A stretch of 64,000 nt of DNA from an uncultured Bacteroidales bacterium (GCA_905234275.1 CAJOHD010000005.1:172620-236619); one strand, 5' to 3'; positions 35,335 through 44,076 are shown, numbered from the stretch's first letter. A program made the numbers and translations. The notes: generated from the sequence alone by a model not told the origin.

Positions 35335-35772
35335 ATGACAATTTGGCAAATTTGGTTATTGATAGCAGCTGTGTTTGTGGTGATTGAGATATTTACCGCA
35401 GGATTCGCAGTTGCATGTTTCTCAGTAGGTTGCGTATGTGGTGCTATAATAGCTGCATGCGACGGTTCACTCACCTGGCAGATAGTGGCGTTCGCTATCG
35501 GCACATTCCTCGCATTTGTCTTCATCCGTCCTTTCGTCATGAAGTATATCGACAAAAAGACCAACGACGACCATGTTAAAACCAATATGGATAACATAAT
35601 CGGTAAAACCGCCGTTGTGACTGAACGCATCGAGGAAAACGGCTATGGTCGTGTGAAAATCGACGGCGACGACTGGAAAGCACAAACCACCGACGGCACC
35701 CCGGCCGAAGTCGGCGAGAAAGTTAAAATTGAATCATTCGAAAGCATAATATTAACCGTTAAAAAACTCTAA
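35335..35772 (+). CDS. NfeD-family membrane protein
   Basis: 145 aa. Two or three membrane helices in the first 65 residues (IWQIWLLIAAVFVVIEIFTAGFAVACFSVGCVCGAII, TWQIVAFAIGTFLAFVFI), then a cytoplasmic OB-fold (IIGKTAVVTERIEENGYGRVKIDGDDWKAQT...VKIESFESIILTVKKL). This short NfeD type is usually encoded next to an SPFH protein, as here (2-nt gap). The pair is thought to organise membrane microdomains and quality control; the precise role is unknown. Confidence 0.88.
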   Translation: MTIWQIWLLIAAVFVVIEIFTAGFAVACFSVGCVCGAIIAACDGSLTWQIVAFAIGTFLAFVFIRPFVMKYIDKKTNDDHVKTNMDNIIGKTAVVTERIEENGYGRVKIDGDDWKAQTTDGTPAEVGEKVKIESFESIILTVKKL

Positions 35773-35774
35773 TC

Positions 35775-36743
35775 ATGATTTATGTTGTAATAGTAATAGC
35801 AGCGATAGTTATCATCTTCGCTTTAGCAGGACTTAAGGTCGTCCCGCAGTCTGAAACAAGAGTAATCGAACGCCTCGGAAAGTTCCATAAGGTGCTTCCT
35901 GCAGGTCTCAATATCATCTGGCCTATCATCGACCGCCCGAAAATCATCGTTACCAGAAAAGTCGTCGAAGGCTATCAGGGTCGTCAGGTTGTCCGCATGA
36001 GCGAGACGGCTAAAATCGACCTTCGCGAACAGGTTTACGACTTCCCGAAACAGAACGTTATTACTAAAGATAACGTCACTACCGAAATCAACGCTTTGCT
36101 GTATTTCCAGATTGTCGATCCTGTAAAGTCGGTATATGAAATCGACAACCTCCCGAACGCTATCGAAAAACTTACCCAGACCACTCTCCGTAATGTTATC
36201 GGCGAGCTTGAACTCGATGAAACCCTCACCTCACGCGATACTATTAACGCCAAACTTCGTGCCGTGTTGGACGATGCAACCAACAAATGGGGTGTTAAGG
36301 TGAACCGTGTTGAGCTTCAGGATATTACACCTCCTGAGACAGTGCGCCAGGCTATGGAGAAACAAATGCAGGCCGAACGTAACCGTCGTGCTGAGATTCT
36401 GAAAGCCGAGGGTGAGAAACAGTCGGCAATCCTTAACTCTGAAGGTGAAAAGACATCGGCAATCAACAAAGCTGAAGCTGTTAAACAGTCAACCTTGCTC
36501 GAGGCGGAAGGTGTAGCAAAAGCTAAGATTATGCAGGCAGAAGCAGAGGCAAAAGCCATCCAGCTTGTGGCCGATGCTATCAAAGCCACAAAAACCGACC
36601 CAGCATCATATCTGCTCGCTACAAAATATATCGAGACCCTGAAGGAAATGACCAGCGGCAAAGACAACAAGACGGTCTATCTGCCGTATGAGGCAACAAA
36701 CCTGCTCGGTTCAATTGGCGGAATTAAAGAAATATTTAAATGA
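35775..36743 (+). CDS. SPFH/band 7 (stomatin, QmcA-like) protein
   Basis: 322 aa. One N-terminal membrane helix (MIYVVIVIAAIVIIFALAG), then the band 7 domain: VVPQSETRVIERLGKFHKVLPAGLNIIWPIID, VITKDNVTTEINALLYFQIVDPVKSVYEI, LRNVIGELELDETLTSRDTIN and WGVKVNRVELQDI. A long Ala/Glu-rich coiled coil follows (residues about 200-280, AEILKAEGEKQSAILNSEGEK). Members form large ring-like assemblies at the inner membrane. Co-transcribed with nfeD. Confidence 0.92.
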   Translation: MIYVVIVIAAIVIIFALAGLKVVPQSETRVIERLGKFHKVLPAGLNIIWPIIDRPKIIVTRKVVEGYQGRQVVRMSETAKIDLREQVYDFPKQNVITKDNVTTEINALLYFQIVDPVKSVYEIDNLPNAIEKLTQTTLRNVIGELELDETLTSRDTINAKLRAVLDDATNKWGVKVNRVELQDITPPETVRQAMEKQMQAERNRRAEILKAEGEKQSAILNSEGEKTSAINKAEAVKQSTLLEAEGVAKAKIMQAEAEAKAIQLVADAIKATKTDPASYLLATKYIETLKEMTSGKDNKTVYLPYEATNLLGSIGGIKEIFK

Positions 36744-36776
36744 GATTCCTCACCTCGTTCAAACTTAACGATAACT

Positions 36777-37286
36777 ATGTCAGAACATGTACTTTCCGAA
36801 CGACAGAAAAAAGTCGTCGACAAGCTGAATGAATTAGGCATTCCTTTTAAGTTGATATTCCATCCGGCACTGCCAACCATTGAGGATGCGCTGAATTATT
36901 GGGGCAAGTTCGAGTGGACGCACTGCAAGAACCTCTTCTTCAGGAATCACAAGGGAAACCGCCATTATCTGGTGATTTTCGACTGTATGCAGCAGCTTGC
37001 GATTCATGACCTTGAACATCGTCTGAAACAAGGAAAACTGAGTTTTGCATCGGAGGCGCGTATGGATAAATATTTAGGTTTGAAGCCTGGCAGCGTCTCT
37101 CCTTTCGGCATCATCAACGACGAGGAACATCATGTTTATCTGTATCTCGACAAGAATCTGCTTGACCGCGAATACATCAGCTTCCATCCGAACGACAACA
37201 CTGGCACTTGCGTCATCAAGACAAAGGATTTGGTGAAGTTCTTGGATGCGATGGGGAACGGTTATGAGTTCATAGAACTCTATTAG
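36777..37286 (+). CDS. YbaK/ProX-type aminoacyl-tRNA deacylase
   Basis: 169 aa, cytoplasmic. LNELGIPFKLIFHPALPTIEDALNYWGKFEWTHCKNLFFRNHKGNRHYLVIFD and LKPGSVSPFGIINDEEHHVYLYLDKNLL match the PrdX/ProXp-ala group that removes Ala wrongly attached to tRNA-Pro; KNLF carries the conserved Lys. Free-standing form, fitting a proofreading enzyme in trans. It follows the SPFH gene by 33 nt and may share its transcript. Short direct copies of GTGTAGAGTT follow the gene at 37288-37310. Confidence 0.85.
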   Translation: MSEHVLSERQKKVVDKLNELGIPFKLIFHPALPTIEDALNYWGKFEWTHCKNLFFRNHKGNRHYLVIFDCMQQLAIHDLEHRLKQGKLSFASEARMDKYLGLKPGSVSPFGIINDEEHHVYLYLDKNLLDREYISFHPNDNTGTCVIKTKDLVKFLDAMGNGYEFIELY

Positions 37287-37339
37287 TGTAGAGTTTAGAG
37301 TGTAGAGTTGAGAGTAGTTTTAAAGTTTAAAGTTAAAAG

Positions 37340-37372
37340 TTGTTAGAGATTATCAAAAAAGTTGTATTTTTG
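37340..37372 (+). promoter_or_regulatory. Promoter of arcA
   Basis: TTG (37340-37342), 22 nt, TATTTTTG (37365-37372), 24 nt before the ATG at 37397. Good -7, acceptable spacing. Confidence 0.55.
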
Positions 37373-37396
37373 CAGTCTAATTCTAAATAAATTTTT

Positions 37397-38638
37397 ATGG
37401 ATTATTTTCGACGTGTTAAACCGTGTGTTGAATCAGAGATTGGTAAATTAGATTATGTCATTTTGCACGCTCCAGGCAAGGAGATTGAGCACATGACACC
37501 GGAAAACGCCCACAAATTCCTTTTCAGTGACATTTTGAACTATCGCGAAGCAATGGAAAACTACAAAGACTTTGAAGGAAGTCTGCGTAAGATTACCAAT
37601 GTGTTGACTTTCAAGGATTTGTTGATTGATATTTTGAAAGACCAAGAAGTCAGGGAAAGTTTGGTAAAAAGCATTTGCGAGAGGGAAAACCTGCCGTATA
37701 TAGCGGAGCTTCTCTGCAGCTTTGACGTGGAAAAACTGGCAACAGCGCTCATCGAAGGCTACGACAACAGCAGTCTCAAGGAACGTTACATATTCCATCC
37801 TATCCCGAATCTGTTCTTCATGCGCGACGCCGCGTTCACGATGTATAACAACGTGATAATCAGCAAGATGGCAACAGATGTCCGCGATCGCGAGACCATG
37901 CTCTGGACAGCCATTTTCAAACACTCGAGAATAATTGACGTCGAAGGCATCAACCCTATCAACCGTTACAGCATGAACGGAATAGGCTCTGTTGAAGGCG
38001 GCGACGTTGAGATTGCACGTCATGACATCATTCTTAGCGGATGTGGCTCAAGAACGAGCAAAGAAGGCGTCAATGCGCTGCTCGAACATCTGAGAAGCCT
38101 CGGTGGTGTTCGCCATCTCATCACCCAGCAGCTGCCTTTTGAACCTGAGTCGTTCATCCATCTTGACATGGTGTTCACCTTCCTCGACAGAGACCGCTGC
38201 ATGGCATACAAGCCGGTTATCATGAACGATAATTTCAAGACCACACACTACGAAGTTAATGGTTACGAATATACAAGAATTACTGAGGAAAACAACCTCG
38301 TTGAAGCATTAGGTAAGCTCGGAATGAACCTCGAGCCTATCTTCTGTGGTGGTGGCGACGATTATTTCGGACCGCGCGAACAATGGCATAGTGGCGCCAA
38401 CTTCTTCGCTTTCGCTCCCGGCAAAGTGCTCGGTTATGCAAGAAACTACAACACAATAGAAGCTCTCAACCAGAACGGTTTTGAGGTACTTAAAGCTGCC
38501 GATGTGGCTTCAGGAAAAGTCAGTGTTGACGACTATAAACGTTGTGTTGTCGCTTTCGAGGGCAACGAGCTCTCACGTGGCGGCGGCGGTGCCAGATGCA
38601 TGACAATGCCTCTTAAGAGACAGCCTGTCGAATGGTAA
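37397..38638 (+). CDS. arcA: Arginine deiminase
   Basis: 413 aa, cytoplasmic. Hydrolyses arginine to citrulline and ammonia. Guanidino-modifying fold markers: IPNLFFMRDAAFTMYNNVIISKMA, SVEGGDVEIARHDIILSGCGSRTSKEGV, FIHLDMVFTFLDRDRCM (catalytic His) and the nucleophile Cys in ELSRGGGGARCMTMPLKR at the end. Length is typical. No ornithine transcarbamylase, carbamate kinase or antiporter gene is next to it, so the rest of the pathway must be elsewhere or absent. It has its own promoter and converges with the MalY-like gene, stops 4 nt apart. Confidence 0.93.
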   Translation: MDYFRRVKPCVESEIGKLDYVILHAPGKEIEHMTPENAHKFLFSDILNYREAMENYKDFEGSLRKITNVLTFKDLLIDILKDQEVRESLVKSICERENLPYIAELLCSFDVEKLATALIEGYDNSSLKERYIFHPIPNLFFMRDAAFTMYNNVIISKMATDVRDRETMLWTAIFKHSRIIDVEGINPINRYSMNGIGSVEGGDVEIARHDIILSGCGSRTSKEGVNALLEHLRSLGGVRHLITQQLPFEPESFIHLDMVFTFLDRDRCMAYKPVIMNDNFKTTHYEVNGYEYTRITEENNLVEALGKLGMNLEPIFCGGGDDYFGPREQWHSGANFFAFAPGKVLGYARNYNTIEALNQNGFEVLKAADVASGKVSVDDYKRCVVAFEGNELSRGGGGARCMTMPLKRQPVEW

Positions 38639-38642
38639 CAGT

Positions 38643-39803
38643 CTAAAATACCGATTTCATTCTTCTCATCGCTTCTTCCACGGTGCTACGTGGACATGCG
38701 AGATTTATCCTCAAGCATTGTTCTCCTTGCTTGCCGAATTCTTTTCCGTTGTTCAATCCCAATCCCACCTCAAATATCATCTTGTGGTTAAGTGCCTGGT
38801 TGTCAAGTCTATAGGCTGAGAAATCCAGCCAAAGCATATAGGTGGCTTGTGCCTTATGGACTCTGATCTTAGGCAACTCCTTATTAATATATTCAACAAC
38901 GTAATCGATATTGCCTTTAATGTATTGCAGCAACTGTTGCAGCCACTCCTCGCCTTTCTCCATTGCTGTCTTTGTGGCGATCTTACCGAAGATGTTCCCC
39001 AGATTGATCTCTGTGCTGTCAACAAAATCAACGTATTTCTTACGTAAATCTTCGTTCGGGATGATGATTGTCGAAGTCGCCATTCCGGCAAGGTTAAACG
39101 TCTTGCTGGCTGCATGGGCTGTAATGCTGTGTTGCTCAAACTCCTTGCAAATACTGGCAAAAGGCACATGTTTATAACCAGGCAGCACCAGGTCGCAATG
39201 AATCTCGTCAGAGAAAACCAAAACGTTGTTTCTCATGCAGATGTCACCCAATTTATGCAGTTCTTCACGAGTCCAGCAACGTCCTACTGGGTTATGCGGA
39301 TTGCTGAGTATCAACATCTTAGCCGTTTTAGCCTGTTTCTCAAGAAGCTCGTAATCCATCACAAAACCGTTGTCAGTATCAATCAGGGGATTCAGCACAA
39401 GCTTGCGGTTGTGACTCTCAACAGCGTGGAAAAACGGCGGATAGACCGGTGGCTGGATAATAACCTCGTCGCCTTCTTTCGTCATTCCCATCACTGCCAT
39501 GTTAAAGGCTGCGACAACACCAGGGGTGTAGGTCATCCATTCTTTCTGTACGTCCCACTGATGACGGCGGCGAATCCAGTTGGCGATAGCCTCAAAATAA
39601 GCGTCCTCACGGAAAGTGTATCCGTAAACATCATATTTTGCGCGCTCAATAACAGCTTCGCGAACGAAATCAGGGGTGCGGAAATCCATGTCGGCAACCC
39701 ACATCGGTATCACGTCGGCTTTGCCGAAAACTTTCTCTCTCAAATCGTATTTTACACTCTCGGTGCCTGCACGGTTTATTATCTCGTCGAAATTGTACTT
39801 CAT
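38643..39803 (-). CDS. MalY/PatB-type aminotransferase (cystathionine beta-lyase)
   Basis: 386 aa, cytoplasmic, PLP fold type I. VIPMWVADMDFRTPDFVREAV is the signature opening of the PatB/MalY group; ILSNPHNPVGRCWTREEL carries the Asn, FSDEIHCDLVLPGYKHVPF the Asp, and HAASKTFNLAGMATSTIIIPN the PLP lysine. Family members cleave cystathionine or cysteine C-S bonds. Free-standing; a TAATTTTG -7 element is at 39827-39820. Confidence 0.88.
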   Translation of the reverse strand: MKYNFDEIINRAGTESVKYDLREKVFGKADVIPMWVADMDFRTPDFVREAVIERAKYDVYGYTFREDAYFEAIANWIRRRHQWDVQKEWMTYTPGVVAAFNMAVMGMTKEGDEVIIQPPVYPPFFHAVESHNRKLVLNPLIDTDNGFVMDYELLEKQAKTAKMLILSNPHNPVGRCWTREELHKLGDICMRNNVLVFSDEIHCDLVLPGYKHVPFASICKEFEQHSITAHAASKTFNLAGMATSTIIIPNEDLRKKYVDFVDSTEINLGNIFGKIATKTAMEKGEEWLQQLLQYIKGNIDYVVEYINKELPKIRVHKAQATYMLWLDFSAYRLDNQALNHKMIFEVGLGLNNGKEFGKQGEQCLRINLACPRSTVEEAMRRMKSVF

Positions 39804-39839
39804 ATCCGATATTTTTCTGCAAAATTACAAAAAAAAGTA

Positions 39840-39847
39840 TATCTTTG
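39840..39847 (+). promoter_or_regulatory. -7 element of the TonB receptor gene
   Basis: TATCTTTG fits the consensus and lies 19 nt before the ATG at 39866; the -33 region reads CTG rather than TTG. An apparent TTG start codon at 39845 falls inside this element, which argues for the ATG start. Confidence 0.5.
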
Positions 39848-39865
39848 CAGTCCAATTATGACTTT

Positions 39866-42193
39866 ATGAAAAAAACGTATATTTTATTGATTATGATGCT
39901 GTTAGCCTCGTTGAGTGCTTTTGCTCAATCGGGCATCTACGGTGTTATAAAAGATGAAGATACGGGTGAAGTGCTTGTTGGAGCTGCCATTTACAACGAT
40001 TCGTTGCAGAAAGGAACCGTCACCAATTACAACGGCTATTACGATTTTCAGCTCAATCCGGGCAAATATAAAATTCGTTTTTCATATCTCGGCTATACTA
40101 CCATCGAAAAATATATAGTGGTTGACAATTCGCGCAAGCGATTGAATATCAGCATGAAGATGGAGTCGCAGATGCTTGAGGGCGTCGTCGTAACCAGCGA
40201 GAAAGCGGATGCCAATGTGCGTGAGCTCGCAATGAGTGTTCAAAAGTTGGAGATCAAGAGAATCAAGAGGATTCCGGCACTCATGGGAGAAGTCGACGTC
40301 ATCAAGGCCATACAGCTGCTTCCTGGCGTTCAGGCCGCATCAGAAGGCTCATCAGGATTCAGCGTACGTGGTGGCGCTCCAGACCAGAACCTTATCACTC
40401 TTGACGACGCTCCGGTTTATAACGCATCGCATTTTCTGGGATTTTTCTCAATTTTCAACAATGATGTGGTGAAAGACGCTACGTTATATAAAGGTGATAT
40501 CCCTGCAAGTTACGATAGCCGATTGTCTTCCGTGCTTGATGTCAGGACAATTGACGAAGTCCCGGACCGTTTCACCATGACTGGAGGTGTCGGCATACTC
40601 ACAAGCCGTCTCATGCTTGACATGCCGTTCAACCAACAGCGCACCTCAGTGATGCTCGCCGGACGTGTCACTTACGGCGGTCTCATAACGCCATATCTCT
40701 TTCAAAAGCTGAAAGATACACGTTTGTATTTCTACGACCTAAATGGAAAGATAACGCACGTTTTCAACGAAAACAACCGTCTTTTCGTCTCAATGTATAA
40801 AGGATACGACAGAATTGGCGTGGTCAACCTGATGAACATCGGTTATGGAAACACCACTTCTACAATACGTTGGAATCACATCTTCACTGATAAGCTAACC
40901 TCCAATCTGTCACTGCTTTACACAAAATATCAATACGATATTGACGTGATGATGAGTCCATACGACTTCACCATTAAAGCTGGCATCAACGACCTTACCG
41001 GAAAATATGATTTCACTTGGCTGATCAACGATAAGATTACATCAAAGTTCGGTGTATCAATGATTTACCATAAGTATAACCAAGGTGAGTTACACGACAG
41101 AACTGGTGTTGTATCACAGTTTTTAGGTATCAGTGAAAGTGCAGCGGTATATCGTAAAGCCATTGAGTCGGCGTTGTATTACAGCCATGATCACAACATA
41201 ACTCCTTTCCTGTCAGTGAGATACGGATTGCGTTTGTCAATGTATCAAAATATCGGAGCTGAGACCTTATATCTCTTCGACGAGAATTACGATTATTACG
41301 ACTCGATTATTTACGGCAAAGGCGAGATTTTCAACACTGAGGTCAACCTCGAGCCCCGTCTTGCTGTGATGTACCGTCTGGGTGCCACCTCGTCAGTAAA
41401 AGCCTCATATTCAAGGACTGTGCAATATGCGCAGCTCGCCACCAACGCCACAGGCGGACTGCCTTTCGACGTGTGGTTCCCTACCAATCCTAACATCAAA
41501 CCACAAAAGTGTGACCAGTTTGCAGTGGGTTATTTCCGCAACTTCCGCGGTAACGACATCGAGTCGTCGGTCGAGCTGTTCTATAAAAACCTCACCGATG
41601 TCATTGATTTTGTTGACGATGCCTTCTTCTACGGCAACCTCTTGATCGACGGTGAGGTGCGAGTTGGAAAAGGCCGCTCATACGGCGCCGAGTTTCTAGT
41701 AAGAAAGAACTACGGCAAGCTGACAGGCTGGGTTGCTTACACCTACAGCCGTTCGTTCCGCACGGTGCCCGGCATCAACCACAATGAGGAATACCGCTCG
41801 CCTTACGACCGTCCGCACTGCATAAGCATAGTGGTCAATTACGAGTTCAGCGACCGCTTCAACGCATCCGCCAACTGGATTTACAACACCGGTCAGCCTA
41901 TCACCTATCCTTACGGAAAATACACCGACCACGGCTCAACATACGCCATATACAATGGATATCGCAACCAAAGCCGCTATCCCGACTATCATCGACTCGA
42001 CCTCTCAGCTACCTGGAAAGGCAAGAAACACCAACGCTGGCAAGGAGAGTGGAATGTTTCGATCTACAACGTCTACGGACGACACAACACCTGGGCTGTG
42101 ATGTTCACTCCGGGCGACAACAACACTTTGGAAACAAAACAGATGTATCTTTTCTCTGTAATACCTTCAATATCATACAACTTCAAATATTAA
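39866..42193 (+). CDS. TonB-dependent outer-membrane receptor with carboxypeptidase-regulatory-like domain
   Basis: About 775 aa from the ATG at 39866 (MKKTYILLIMMLL, cut after FAQ). Residues 22-105 form a CarboxypepD_reg-like domain (GVIKDEDTGEVLVGAAIYNDS...FSYLGYTTIEKYIV). The plug follows (MGEVDVIKAIQLLPGVQAASEGSSGFSVRGGAPDQNLITLDDAPVYN), then a 22-strand-type barrel ending with an aromatic residue (SYNFKY). No SusD gene is present; a DUF4249 lipoprotein gene follows by 4 nt, a common pairing. The ligand is unknown; energy would come from TonB. Confidence 0.92.
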   Translation: MKKTYILLIMMLLASLSAFAQSGIYGVIKDEDTGEVLVGAAIYNDSLQKGTVTNYNGYYDFQLNPGKYKIRFSYLGYTTIEKYIVVDNSRKRLNISMKMESQMLEGVVVTSEKADANVRELAMSVQKLEIKRIKRIPALMGEVDVIKAIQLLPGVQAASEGSSGFSVRGGAPDQNLITLDDAPVYNASHFLGFFSIFNNDVVKDATLYKGDIPASYDSRLSSVLDVRTIDEVPDRFTMTGGVGILTSRLMLDMPFNQQRTSVMLAGRVTYGGLITPYLFQKLKDTRLYFYDLNGKITHVFNENNRLFVSMYKGYDRIGVVNLMNIGYGNTTSTIRWNHIFTDKLTSNLSLLYTKYQYDIDVMMSPYDFTIKAGINDLTGKYDFTWLINDKITSKFGVSMIYHKYNQGELHDRTGVVSQFLGISESAAVYRKAIESALYYSHDHNITPFLSVRYGLRLSMYQNIGAETLYLFDENYDYYDSIIYGKGEIFNTEVNLEPRLAVMYRLGATSSVKASYSRTVQYAQLATNATGGLPFDVWFPTNPNIKPQKCDQFAVGYFRNFRGNDIESSVELFYKNLTDVIDFVDDAFFYGNLLIDGEVRVGKGRSYGAEFLVRKNYGKLTGWVAYTYSRSFRTVPGINHNEEYRSPYDRPHCISIVVNYEFSDRFNASANWIYNTGQPITYPYGKYTDHGSTYAIYNGYRNQSRYPDYHRLDLSATWKGKKHQRWQGEWNVSIYNVYGRHNTWAVMFTPGDNNTLETKQMYLFSVIPSISYNFKY

Positions 42194-42197
42194 AGAC

Positions 42198-43067
42198 ATG
42201 CAGCGAATCATCACCATATTATTCTCAGTTTTCGTGCTTGCAGCCTGCACCGAGCCTATCACCATAACCCCTCAGGAGGGCGAGCAGCTTGTAGGTGTCA
42301 GCGGTTCGGTTACCGACGAGTTTAAGAAACAGGAGGTCATCGTCAGTCGCACTATGCCGTTCTACGGAGGTGAGCCTGAGATGATATCCGATGCCATAGT
42401 TTATGTTGTTGACGGCGCAGATACCATCTGGTATGAGGAAAGCGAGAAACCAGGCTATTATTTGTCAGTCAACGAATTTGCCGGGCAAACAGGTCATACC
42501 TATCATCTCTCAATCGACTTCTCAGATGATAACGGCAACCACCATTTCTTTGCCGAATCGACCATGAACGAAAACGTTGAGTGCATCGACTCGATACGTG
42601 TGAAGCCGTGGGTGTTCAATTCACTTGAGGTTGACGATTATCTGGGGGTTTACCCATATTTCCAGACCACCGACGATCCAAACACATACTATATGGCTCG
42701 CGTCAGAATCAACAACCAAGATGTTGGAGGCGACACCTTGACAAAATGTGAGATTTTTGAGATGTACGGCTATGCGGGCGTTTATTTCAACGGTCCGTTT
42801 ATGGTGATGATAGCCGGTGAGTTCCCGCTTTACGGACTCAACCAGCTTGACAGTCTGCAGGTGGTGCATCCTGGCGACACTGTCACCATGGATTTATGGT
42901 CGGTGCCTGGAGTTTACGCACATTATATTGTCGATATTTCGGCGAGCACAGGTACCAACCCTATGATGGGAACGCCTTCAAATGTGCGTACCAACATCTA
43001 TCCTGAAGGCGAGGCCGTGGGCTGTTTTCATGCCTCATCATTACGGCAATGCTCTGTAATATATTGA
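42198..43067 (+). CDS. DUF4249 outer-membrane lipoprotein
   Basis: 289 aa. Lipobox (VLAACT) after a short hydrophobic stretch. VGVSGSVTDEFKKQEVIVSRT, AIVYVVDGADTIWYEE and GHTYHLSIDFSDDNG fit DUF4249, a family encoded next to TonB receptors. GEAVGCFHASSLRQCSVIY at the C-terminus is the usual family end. Probably a surface-facing partner of the receptor; mechanism unknown. Confidence 0.85.
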   Translation: MQRIITILFSVFVLAACTEPITITPQEGEQLVGVSGSVTDEFKKQEVIVSRTMPFYGGEPEMISDAIVYVVDGADTIWYEESEKPGYYLSVNEFAGQTGHTYHLSIDFSDDNGNHHFFAESTMNENVECIDSIRVKPWVFNSLEVDDYLGVYPYFQTTDDPNTYYMARVRINNQDVGGDTLTKCEIFEMYGYAGVYFNGPFMVMIAGEFPLYGLNQLDSLQVVHPGDTVTMDLWSVPGVYAHYIVDISASTGTNPMMGTPSNVRTNIYPEGEAVGCFHASSLRQCSVIY

Positions 43068-43111
43068 TTTATAGGTTATTAAGACTCGTAAAAATTTTTT
43101 AATAAAAATTG

Positions 43112-43141
43112 TTGCGGATTGCAGAAAAAGTAGTAACTTTG
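43112..43141 (+). promoter_or_regulatory. Promoter of tRNA-Tyr
   Basis: TTG (43112-43114), 19 nt, TAACTTTG (43134-43141), 16 nt before the tRNA. Full consensus. Confidence 0.7.
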
Positions 43142-43156
43142 CACCGCAAAATCCTT

Positions 43157-43238
43157 GGGGGAGTCGCATAGCGGCAATTGCAACAGACTGTAAATCTGTC
43201 CTCGGATGAGTTCGGTGGTTCGAGTCCACCCTCCCCCA
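43157..43238 (+). tRNA. tRNA-Tyr (GTA)
   Basis: 82 nt with a long variable arm (class II). Acceptor GGGGGAG/CTCCCCC is perfectly paired, anticodon loop in CAGACTGTAAATCTG, T-arm GGTGG-TTCGAGT-CCACC, discriminator A, no encoded CCA. Confidence 0.95.
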
Positions 43239-43256
43239 CAAAAAATTTCACATTTT

Positions 43257-43289
43257 TTGAATAACCAATAAAAAAATGTTGTAATTTTG
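43257..43289 (+). promoter_or_regulatory. Promoter of tRNA-Arg
   Basis: TTG (43257-43259), 22 nt, TAATTTTG (43282-43289), 17 nt before the tRNA. Confidence 0.6.
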
Positions 43290-43305
43290 CAGCGCAAAAC
43301 GCAAT

Positions 43306-43379
43306 GGACTAGTAGCTCAATTGGATAGAGTCCCTGACTACGGATCAGGCGGTTGTGGGTTCGACTCCCGCCTAGTTCA
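43306..43379 (+). tRNA. tRNA-Arg (ACG)
   Basis: 74 nt. Acceptor GGACTAG/CTAGTTC with one G-T pair, anticodon stem-loop CCTGACTACGGATCAGG, T-arm GTGGG-TTCGACT-CCCGC, discriminator A. The 3' 16 nt belong to the 17-bp attachment core of the element that follows, so the tRNA stays intact after integration. Confidence 0.95.
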
Positions 43380-43380
43380 C
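43364..43380. other. attL core (3' end of tRNA-Arg)
   Basis: ACTCCCGCCTAGTTCAC, identical to 51021-51037. Flanking bases differ on both sides (G/T before, A/T after), so the 17 bp define the shared core. Confidence 0.85.
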
Positions 43381-43387
43381 AACCTCG

Positions 43388-43424
43388 AACGCTAACATTT
43401 TGAAAATCAAGTGTTAGCGTTTTT
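43388..43424 (+). terminator. Element-borne terminator behind tRNA-Arg
   Basis: AACGCTAACA (43388-43397) pairs perfectly with TGTTAGCGTT (43412-43421) and runs into TTTTTC. It replaces the original tRNA terminator displaced to 51041. Confidence 0.75.
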
Positions 43425-43425
43425 C

Positions 43426-43457
43426 TTTTGTCCGTTTTTGTCCACCATTTGTCCACG
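43426..43457. promoter_or_regulatory. Three tandem putative integrase arm sites, left end
   Basis: TTTTGTCCG (43426-43434), TTTTGTCCACC (43436-43446) and ATTTGTCCACG (43447-43457) are spaced 10 and 11 bp, about one helical turn. The same TTTTGTCCACC recurs in both orientations at the right end (50852-50882). Together this fits arm-type sites of a tyrosine integrase. Confidence 0.6.
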
Positions 43458-43463
43458 AACACT

Positions 43464-43500
43464 AAAAAAGCACCTCAAAATGGCTTTTCGGGGTGCTTTT
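43464..43500 (-). terminator. Terminator of the element's minus-strand genes
   Basis: AAAAGCACC (43466-43474) pairs with GGTGCTTTT (43492-43500); on the minus strand the stem is followed by a T-run (complement of 43464-43469). It is about 90 nt past the 96-aa gene stop and insulates the att site. Confidence 0.65.
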
Positions 43501-43588
43501 CGTGTGTGTTAAATAAATGTCTTAATGACGATGCAAAGATAATAAAAATATTTGATCTGCCGGAGTGGACGCAAAAAACTATTTTTGT

Positions 43589-43879
43589 TTACAATCCTTT
43601 GAAATCCAGCAAACTCAATGAATTACTAGTAATATAGTCACTAACTTCTTTTGCGTAGACATCACAAAACGGCTGCCAGGCATCTAACAAGCGTTTTGTT
43701 ATGTCGCTTTCTACAACAGTATCATCATAAGGCGCGGCCAACAGTGTGATAGTATCGTTTAACAGACCCTCCATCTTAAGTATATTTGCAAATAGTTTGG
43801 CGGTCTCTTCTGTAATTGCAATTTGCCCGGTCTTTTGGGCTTCTTCAAACGCTTGTAGACGTGTTTTTTGTACTTCCAT
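43589..43879 (-). CDS. Small element protein, unknown function
   Basis: 96 aa, soluble, mostly helical (RLQAFEEAQKTGQIAITEETAKLFANILKMEGLLNDTITLLA). No family recognised. It is separated from the other element genes by 197 nt that hold its own promoter (43933-43902) and two identical dyads, so it may be expressed independently, for instance as a regulator or accessory factor; that is speculation. Confidence 0.6.
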   Translation of the reverse strand: MEVQKTRLQAFEEAQKTGQIAITEETAKLFANILKMEGLLNDTITLLAAPYDDTVVESDITKRLLDAWQPFCDVYAKEVSDYITSNSLSLLDFKGL

Positions 43880-43901
43880 GATATTTAATTTATTAGTTAA
43901 G

Positions 43902-43933
43902 CAAATTTAGCATTTTATTTTATTGATTGTCAA
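43902..43933 (-). promoter_or_regulatory. Promoter of the 96-aa element gene
   Basis: Minus strand TTG (43933-43931), 21 nt, TAAATTTG (43909-43902), 23 nt before the ATG at 43879. Confidence 0.5.
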
Positions 43934-43953
43934 TGCCTTGACAAATATTTTTT

Positions 43954-44066
43954 GGTTTCATAGTGAAAACAACAAGATTTTTACTGCCTTGCAATTCAAT
44001 TGGTTACAATTTTACACCATTTTAACGGTAAAAGCCCAAAACTTCCCCTGGTTTCATAGTGAAACC
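43954..44066. promoter_or_regulatory. Two operator-like dyads GGTTTCATAGTGAAA
   Basis: The same 15 bp occur at 43954-43968 and 44050-44064. The second extends to a perfect GGTTTCA-TAG-TGAAACC dyad (44050-44066). They lie upstream of the 96-aa gene promoter and just behind the 77-aa gene. A repressor or activator binding pair is likely; the protein is unknown. Confidence 0.55.
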
Positions 44067-44076
44067 GATTTTTACG

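Noticed and set aside
37288..37315. Short direct repeats GTGTAGAGTT after the PrdX-like gene as a regulatory array
   Set aside because: Low-complexity, only two imperfect copies, no link to a promoter element.
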